Program-made: the position numbers and the translations under genes
Notes under the pieces: model-generated
Told to the model about the DNA's origin: nothing
What the model saw: the letters and a program-made list of their open reading frames with translations, nothing else
The model's database searches: none
Assembly (NCBI GenBank): GCA_039921525.1
Contig: JBDSBP010000630.1
Location: forward strand, 1 to 9,531
Length of the DNA stretch: 9,531 nt
Direction: 5' to 3'
Source of the DNA: JADCRZ01 sp039921525
Lineage (GTDB): Bacteria; Bacteroidota; Bacteroidia; Chitinophagales; Chitinophagaceae
Shown here: one piece after another, positions 6,179 through 9,531 of the stretch
Layout of the letters: every line of letters starts with the position of its first letter
Position numbering within the stretch: position 1 is the stretch's first letter

Positions 6179-6203
6179 TCACAAATATGTGATTACTAGT
6201 AAT
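6179..6203. promoter_or_regulatory. Overlapping dyads between divergent genes
   Basis: TCACA (6179-6183) pairs with TGTGA (6188-6192) around four bases. The perfect 12-bp palindrome ATTACTAGTAAT (6192-6203) follows immediately, sharing one base. They lie 75-100 bp upstream of the SRPBCC gene and about 240 bp before the secreted-protein gene, so they could be operators for either. Binding protein unknown; symmetry alone is the evidence. Confidence 0.35.
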
Positions 6204-6295
6204 TTATAGCGATCTATTTATCTTAAGACCATGGTATCCAATGAAACTGGGGATTATGGGCTTCAATATATAGTAATTATGAGTAATTAAATACA

Positions 6296-6325
6296 CAGGT
6301 TATTCTATTACGATTCCGTAACCTG
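6296..6325. promoter_or_regulatory. Spaced inverted repeat upstream of the secreted-protein gene
   Basis: CAGGTTA (6296-6302) and TAACCTG (6319-6325) are exact inverted copies with a 16-base spacer, placing half-site centres 23 bases (about two helical turns) apart. It lies about 45 bases upstream of the proposed promoter, compatible with a dimeric regulator site. Role inferred. Confidence 0.35.
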
Positions 6326-6370
6326 GAAATACGAACCATCAAAAACTGTTAATTTTTTGTCATTTGACAG

Positions 6371-6400
6371 GTTGACAAAATTTTAGGTTTTATAGTTTCG
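6371..6400 (+). promoter_or_regulatory. Bacteroidota-type promoter for the secreted-protein gene
   Basis: GTTGAC (6371-6376) supplies a -33 TTG, and TAGTTTCG (6393-6400) matches TAnnTTTG with one mismatch; the spacing between them is 18 bases. A second TTGAC lies just upstream (6364-6368). Transcription would begin near 6407, giving a leader of about 38 bases to the ATG at 6445 but almost none to the upstream ATG at 6412, which supports the downstream start. Confidence 0.5.
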
Positions 6401-6444
6401 TTAATCGCTCTATGCATGATGTAACTTCGCCAAATACATTTTTC

Positions 6445-7440
6445 ATGAGTATACTAGTTAGAACTTTTTTATTATCCGTTTTTTTGATGATGATCTGTGC
6501 AGTATTGTTTGCTCAGAACTTGTCTGCTTTGGATAAAAAACTAATCAATAAAAAAGAAGACTCTCTCCAAATTTTTGCTGACAGTATGATTAATGGACTT
6601 TCACCAGCGAAAAGATTCCGCTCCGATAGCGTGTTTACGAAGATGCTGGTAAGGGCATTGCAGGTTAAAAATTCATTTTACTATCCCTTTGATTCTTTGA
6701 AAACAGTATCCAGGCTATACGCACCGGATAGCAGTTTCAGAATTTTTACCTGGCAACTAAAAAAGGATGATTACATGTTTATGCAAAAAGGCGCCATCCA
6801 GATGAGAACGCCGACGGGTGATTTAAAATTGATGAATTTGTTTGATGCGTCGATGTTTACTTCCAAACCGCTTGATTCCGTGAGGACGCGAAAAACCTGG
6901 ATAGGCGCTATATATTATCGTATAATAGAAAAAACCTATAATGGCAAAAAGTATTATACCCTGTTAGGGTTTGACGATTTCACTGTTAGCAGTAGCCGAA
7001 AATGGATGGAAGTGCTTAGCTTTAATGACAATGATGAACCTGTTTTTGGAGGCCCTTTTATATCTTTTAAGGAAGACTCCACAAAAAAGGCTCCGCTCCA
7101 GCGTTTTAATATTGAATATAAAAAAGATGCCCGAACCACATTCAATTATGATCCGGAACTGGATATGATTGTTTATGATCACCTCATCTCAGAAACGGAA
7201 GAGCCGGAGAAAAAAGACACTTATATTCCCGATGGTGATTTTGAAGGTTTCAAATGGAGAAACGGGCAGTGGGTGCATGTAGACAAGGTCTTCAACTTTA
7301 GTCTAAAAGATGGGGAAGCCCCCATTGAACAAGCGCTGAGAGACAAAGAGGGGAAAATCAATGAGCAAAAGCTTATAGAGCAGTCTCAGAAAAATGAACA
7401 GATTGGAACTAAGCCAGCACCGGTAAAGAAGAAGAAATGA
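6445..7440 (+). CDS. Secreted protein of unknown function
   Basis: The product is not recognised as a named family. From the ATG at 6445 it has 331 residues and opens with a clear signal peptide: MSILVRT, a hydrophobic core LLSVFLMMICAVLF, then AQ with probable cleavage near residue 24. An upstream in-frame ATG at 6412 would add 11 residues before the signal and is less likely. The mature part is charged and aromatic-rich with beta-strand-like segments (FRIFTWQLKKDDYMFMQKGAIQ, KTWIGAIYYRIIEK, KYYTLLGFDDF, KWMEVLSF) and a conserved-looking end (DGDFEGFKWRNGQWVHVDKV). The tail is lysine-rich (VKKKK). No lipobox cysteine, membrane anchor or type IX sorting domain is visible. It is likely periplasmic or exported. 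It has its own promoter and converges on lepA with only 51 bases between stops. Conservation across Bacteroidota is my impression, not tested. Confidence 0.8.
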   Translation: MSILVRTFLLSVFLMMICAVLFAQNLSALDKKLINKKEDSLQIFADSMINGLSPAKRFRSDSVFTKMLVRALQVKNSFYYPFDSLKTVSRLYAPDSSFRIFTWQLKKDDYMFMQKGAIQMRTPTGDLKLMNLFDASMFTSKPLDSVRTRKTWIGAIYYRIIEKTYNGKKYYTLLGFDDFTVSSSRKWMEVLSFNDNDEPVFGGPFISFKEDSTKKAPLQRFNIEYKKDARTTFNYDPELDMIVYDHLISETEEPEKKDTYIPDGDFEGFKWRNGQWVHVDKVFNFSLKDGEAPIEQALRDKEGKINEQKLIEQSQKNEQIGTKPAPVKKKK

Positions 7441-7489
7441 GATAGGCCATAGGCCATCAGCGGCCAGCAATTAATAATTAACAATTATT
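7441..7489. repeat. Composite heptamer array between two convergent stop codons
   Basis: Seven units fill the gap in register, starting on the base after the TGA of the secreted-protein gene and ending two bases before the lepA stop. Positions 7441-7468 carry GC-richer units (GATAGGC, CATAGGC, CATCAGC, GGCCAGC); 7469-7489 carry AATTAAT, AATTAAC and AATTATT. The first half, read on the other strand, resembles the CTGATAG family; the second resembles the AATTACG family upstream of gmhA. Confidence 0.75.
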
Positions 7490-7491
7490 CG

Positions 7492-9282
7492 TCAGCTGTC
7501 CAGCTTTAGTACCGCAAGGAACGCTTCCTGCGGCACTTCCACGTTACCTATTTGCTTCATTCGCTTTTTACCTTCCTTCTGCTTTTCCAATAATTTACGC
7601 TTGCGGCTAATATCACCACCATAACATTTCGCCGTAACGTCTTTCCGGATGGCGCTTATATTTTCCCGGGCCACTATCTTCGCCCCGATGGCCGCCTGTA
7701 TGGCAATTGCAAATTGTTGCCGGGGCAAAAGTTCCTTCAATTTTTCGCAAAGTTTTCTTCCAAATTCGTGTGAGCGTACCCGGTGGATCAGTGCACTTAA
7801 TGCATCTACCTTTTCACCATTTAAAAGGATATCCATCTTGCAGATATCGCTATCCCGGTACCCTATCGGGTGATAATCAAAAGAGGCGTATCCCCTTGTC
7901 TGGCTTTTCAGCTTATCGTAAAAATCAAATACAATTTCCGTCAAAGGCAATTCAAAAATAAGCTCCACCCTTGTTGACGTTAAATAACTTTGGTTAAGAA
8001 GATTACCACGTTTACCCAGGCATAAGGTCATAATATTGCCAATATAATCCGGCTTGGTGATGATCTGCGCGTTGATATAAGGCTCCTCGATCTTTTCAAT
8101 GCGGCTGGGATCCGGCATCTCAGTGGGATTATTAACGGTTATCTTTTCGCCTCTCGTAGTATAGGCAATAAAGCTTACGTTGGGACCCGTAGTAATTACT
8201 GTCTGATTAAATTCCCTTTCCAGTCGCTCCTGGATAATTTCCATATGCAGCATGCCCAGGAATCCGCAACGGAAGCCGAAGCCAAGTGCCTGCGAGGTTT
8301 CCAATTCATAAGTCAGGGAGGCATCATTCAACTGAAGCTTCTCCATGCAATCTCTTAACTCTTCAAATTCATCTGTGTTAACAGGGAATATGCCTGCAAA
8401 AACCATTGGCTTAACTTCCTGGAAACCCCTGATACCTTCGGTACATGGGTTTGCTACCAGGGTAATGGTATCCCCTACTTTTACTTCTTTGGCGTTTTTA
8501 ATACCTGTGATAATATATCCCACATCACCGGTTTTAACTTCCGGTTTTGGCTCCATGGTCAATTTCAGGATGCCCACCTCCACCGCTTCATATTCGTTAT
8601 CGGTAGAAACAAATTTAATTTTATCCCCTTTTTTAAGTTTGCCCTGTAATATCCGGTAATAAACGATGATTCCCCTGAACGGATTAAATACGCTGTCAAA
8701 AACCAGTGCCTGCAATGGAGCTTCCGGATCGCCTTTTGGTGCGGGAATTCTTTCTACAATAGCTTTTAAAACATCGTCTACCCCTATACCTGTTTTTCCG
8801 CTTGCCAGTATAATATCTTCTTCTTTACAACCTATCAGCTCAATGATCTGGTCTTTAACCTCCGGTATCATCGCCCCGTCCATATCAATCTTGTTAATAA
8901 CCGGAATGATCTCCAGGTTATTCTCTATTGCCAGGTAAAGATTTGAAATGGTCTGCGCCTGAATTCCCTGCGAGGCATCTACCAGTAACAAAGCTCCTTC
9001 ACACGCAGCCAGCGCCCTGCTTACTTCGTAGCTGAAATCGACGTGGCCAGGGGTATCGATCAGGTTAAGAATATAATCTACTCCGTCGCGGGTATAATTA
9101 ATTTGAATGGCGTGGCTCTTGATGGTAATGCCTTTCTCTCTTTCGAGGTCCATATCATCCAGCACCTGCGCCTGCATGTCGCGTTCGGAGATAGTATGCG
9201 TAACTTCCAGTAAGCGGTCAGCCAGGGTACTTTTCCCGTGGTCGATATGAGCTATAATACAAAAATTTCTAATATTCTTCAT
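7492..9282 (-). CDS. lepA: Elongation factor 4 (LepA), ribosome-associated GTPase
   Basis: LepA is a translational GTPase that acts on the 70S ribosome and is linked to back-translocation or to 30S biogenesis and initiation. The 596 residues match the usual length. GTPase motifs are all present: G1 AHIDHGKST (11-19), G2 with Thr53 in KGITIK (50-55), G3 DTPGH (76-80), G4 NKID (130-133) and G5 SGKTG (161-165). Domain II and the EF-G-like domains III and V follow, with the LepA-typical GFGFRCGFLGMLHMEI segment and the unique C-terminal domain including KCYGGDISRKRKLLEKQKEGKKRMK, which binds tRNA on the ribosome. The ATG at 9280-9282 gives the standard MKNIRNFCIIAHIDHGKS start; an AAAGGA stretch lies about 10 bases upstream. 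No truncation or unusual residue is seen. It is transcribed alone, convergent with the secreted-protein gene. Confidence 0.98.
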   Translation of the reverse strand: MKNIRNFCIIAHIDHGKSTLADRLLEVTHTISERDMQAQVLDDMDLEREKGITIKSHAIQINYTRDGVDYILNLIDTPGHVDFSYEVSRALAACEGALLLVDASQGIQAQTISNLYLAIENNLEIIPVINKIDMDGAMIPEVKDQIIELIGCKEEDIILASGKTGIGVDDVLKAIVERIPAPKGDPEAPLQALVFDSVFNPFRGIIVYYRILQGKLKKGDKIKFVSTDNEYEAVEVGILKLTMEPKPEVKTGDVGYIITGIKNAKEVKVGDTITLVANPCTEGIRGFQEVKPMVFAGIFPVNTDEFEELRDCMEKLQLNDASLTYELETSQALGFGFRCGFLGMLHMEIIQERLEREFNQTVITTGPNVSFIAYTTRGEKITVNNPTEMPDPSRIEKIEEPYINAQIITKPDYIGNIMTLCLGKRGNLLNQSYLTSTRVELIFELPLTEIVFDFYDKLKSQTRGYASFDYHPIGYRDSDICKMDILLNGEKVDALSALIHRVRSHEFGRKLCEKLKELLPRQQFAIAIQAAIGAKIVARENISAIRKDVTAKCYGGDISRKRKLLEKQKEGKKRMKQIGNVEVPQEAFLAVLKLDS

Positions 9283-9308
9283 TCAGGCTTGTTCCTTTAT
9301 TTGCGGTG

Positions 9309-9316
9309 CAAAAGTA
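9309..9316 (-). promoter_or_regulatory. -7 promoter element of lepA
   Basis: On the minus strand this reads TACTTTTG, an exact TAnnTTTG match 26 bases upstream of the lepA start codon, predicting a leader of about 20 bases. The -33 region is weak (a TTC-containing stretch at about the right distance), so the assignment rests on the -7 motif and its position. Confidence 0.5.
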
Positions 9317-9394
9317 ATGAAAAGGAATGAGCTATGAACTCTGTACTGACCCGCCATGAAGATTCCCCTGTTTTTCAGGTATCTTTAAAGGCTC

Positions 9395-9408
9395 CCCTTT
9401 AACAAGGG
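9395..9408. other. Small hairpin between transposase end and lepA promoter
   Basis: CCCTT (9395-9399) pairs with AAGGG (9404-9408) around TAAC. It lies 18 bases beyond the transposase stop on the minus strand, so it may be a weak terminator or part of an insertion-sequence end. No long T run follows. A second tiny dyad (CCTG 9367-9370, CAGG 9376-9379) is nearby. Confidence 0.25.
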
Positions 9409-9426
9409 TGTACGACAAATATCCGT

Positions 9427-9531
9427 TTATAATTTAAGCAACTTAATTAATTCATTCCACCTGCCGCCATGATAGGCAGCTCTGAGGGACAAAATACTTT
9501 GTGCCCCTTCTATTGACCAACGTTGTCCTGA
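9427..9531 (-). CDS. Partial transposase, C-terminal end (ISKra4-like)
   Basis: The minus strand is open from the window edge to a TAA at 9427-9429, giving the last 34 residues of a protein cut by the boundary. It reads GQRWSIEGAQSILSLRAAY, then HGGRWNELIKLLKL. The RWS.EGA..IL.LR.....GRW pattern is characteristic of the C-terminal end of transposases of the ISKra4 type and relatives, where the Glu belongs to the catalytic DDE region. This is my own pattern recognition; the exact family cannot be fixed from so short a piece. The end may be natural or slightly shortened, since family members usually finish with a few more residues. It marks an insertion sequence lying mostly outside the window and upstream of lepA. 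Confidence 0.7.
   Translation of the reverse strand, partial: SGQRWSIEGAQSILSLRAAYHGGRWNELIKLLKL

Noticed and set aside
6179..6192. CRP-like site
   Set aside because: The half-sites are TCACA then TGTGA with a 4-base gap, the reverse order of the CRP consensus TGTGA-N6-TCACA.
6412..6444. Upstream ATG as start of the secreted protein
   Set aside because: It would put 11 non-hydrophobic residues before the signal peptide and leave almost no leader after the proposed promoter; the ATG at 6445 gives a standard signal sequence.

Overview
This 9.5 kb window most resembles chromosomal DNA of a Bacteroidota bacterium, probably near the Chitinophagaceae. The reasons are modest GC content, gene starts in A-rich contexts without a clear Shine-Dalgarno sequence, several TAnnTTTG-type -7 promoter motifs, and the look of the proteins. 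The assignment is inferred from sequence character; no database was searched.

Left part (1-2551): a gene-free flank carries an inverted pair of 7-bp tandem-repeat arrays. Two minus-strand genes follow: a small MmcQ/YjbR-family protein, and a 561-residue pentapeptide-repeat protein whose C-terminal domain looks like a TIR or nucleoside-deoxyribosyltransferase-type Rossmann fold.

Middle (2552-5404): a 791-bp gene-poor stretch contains a GC-rich 131-bp element with 23-bp terminal inverted repeats, each end holding a hairpin (REPIN/MITE-like). A second heptamer array directly abuts the start of a three-gene plus-strand operon. The operon encodes a phosphoheptose isomerase (GmhA), a sugar-1-phosphate nucleotidyltransferase (HddC-like) and an HAD phosphatase (GmhB-like). 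Together they fit synthesis of a nucleotide-activated heptose, but the kinase step has no gene here. A strong intrinsic terminator and an eight-unit heptamer array close the operon.

Right part (5405-9531): a minus-strand YgaP-like membrane/SRPBCC fusion gene diverges from a plus-strand gene for a secreted protein of unknown function, and the shared upstream region holds several dyads. The secreted-protein gene converges on lepA (elongation factor 4). The 51 bp between their stop codons is almost entirely heptamer repeats of two kinds. At the right edge is the last part of a minus-strand transposase gene (ISKra4-like by eye), cut by the window boundary.

The most unusual overall feature is the recurrence of period-7 arrays in four separate intergenic places. 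They differ in sequence but fall into two related unit families (CTGATAG-like and AATTACG-like). The best candidate for an undescribed activity is the pentapeptide-repeat/TIR-like protein. No tRNA, rRNA or CRISPR array was seen.
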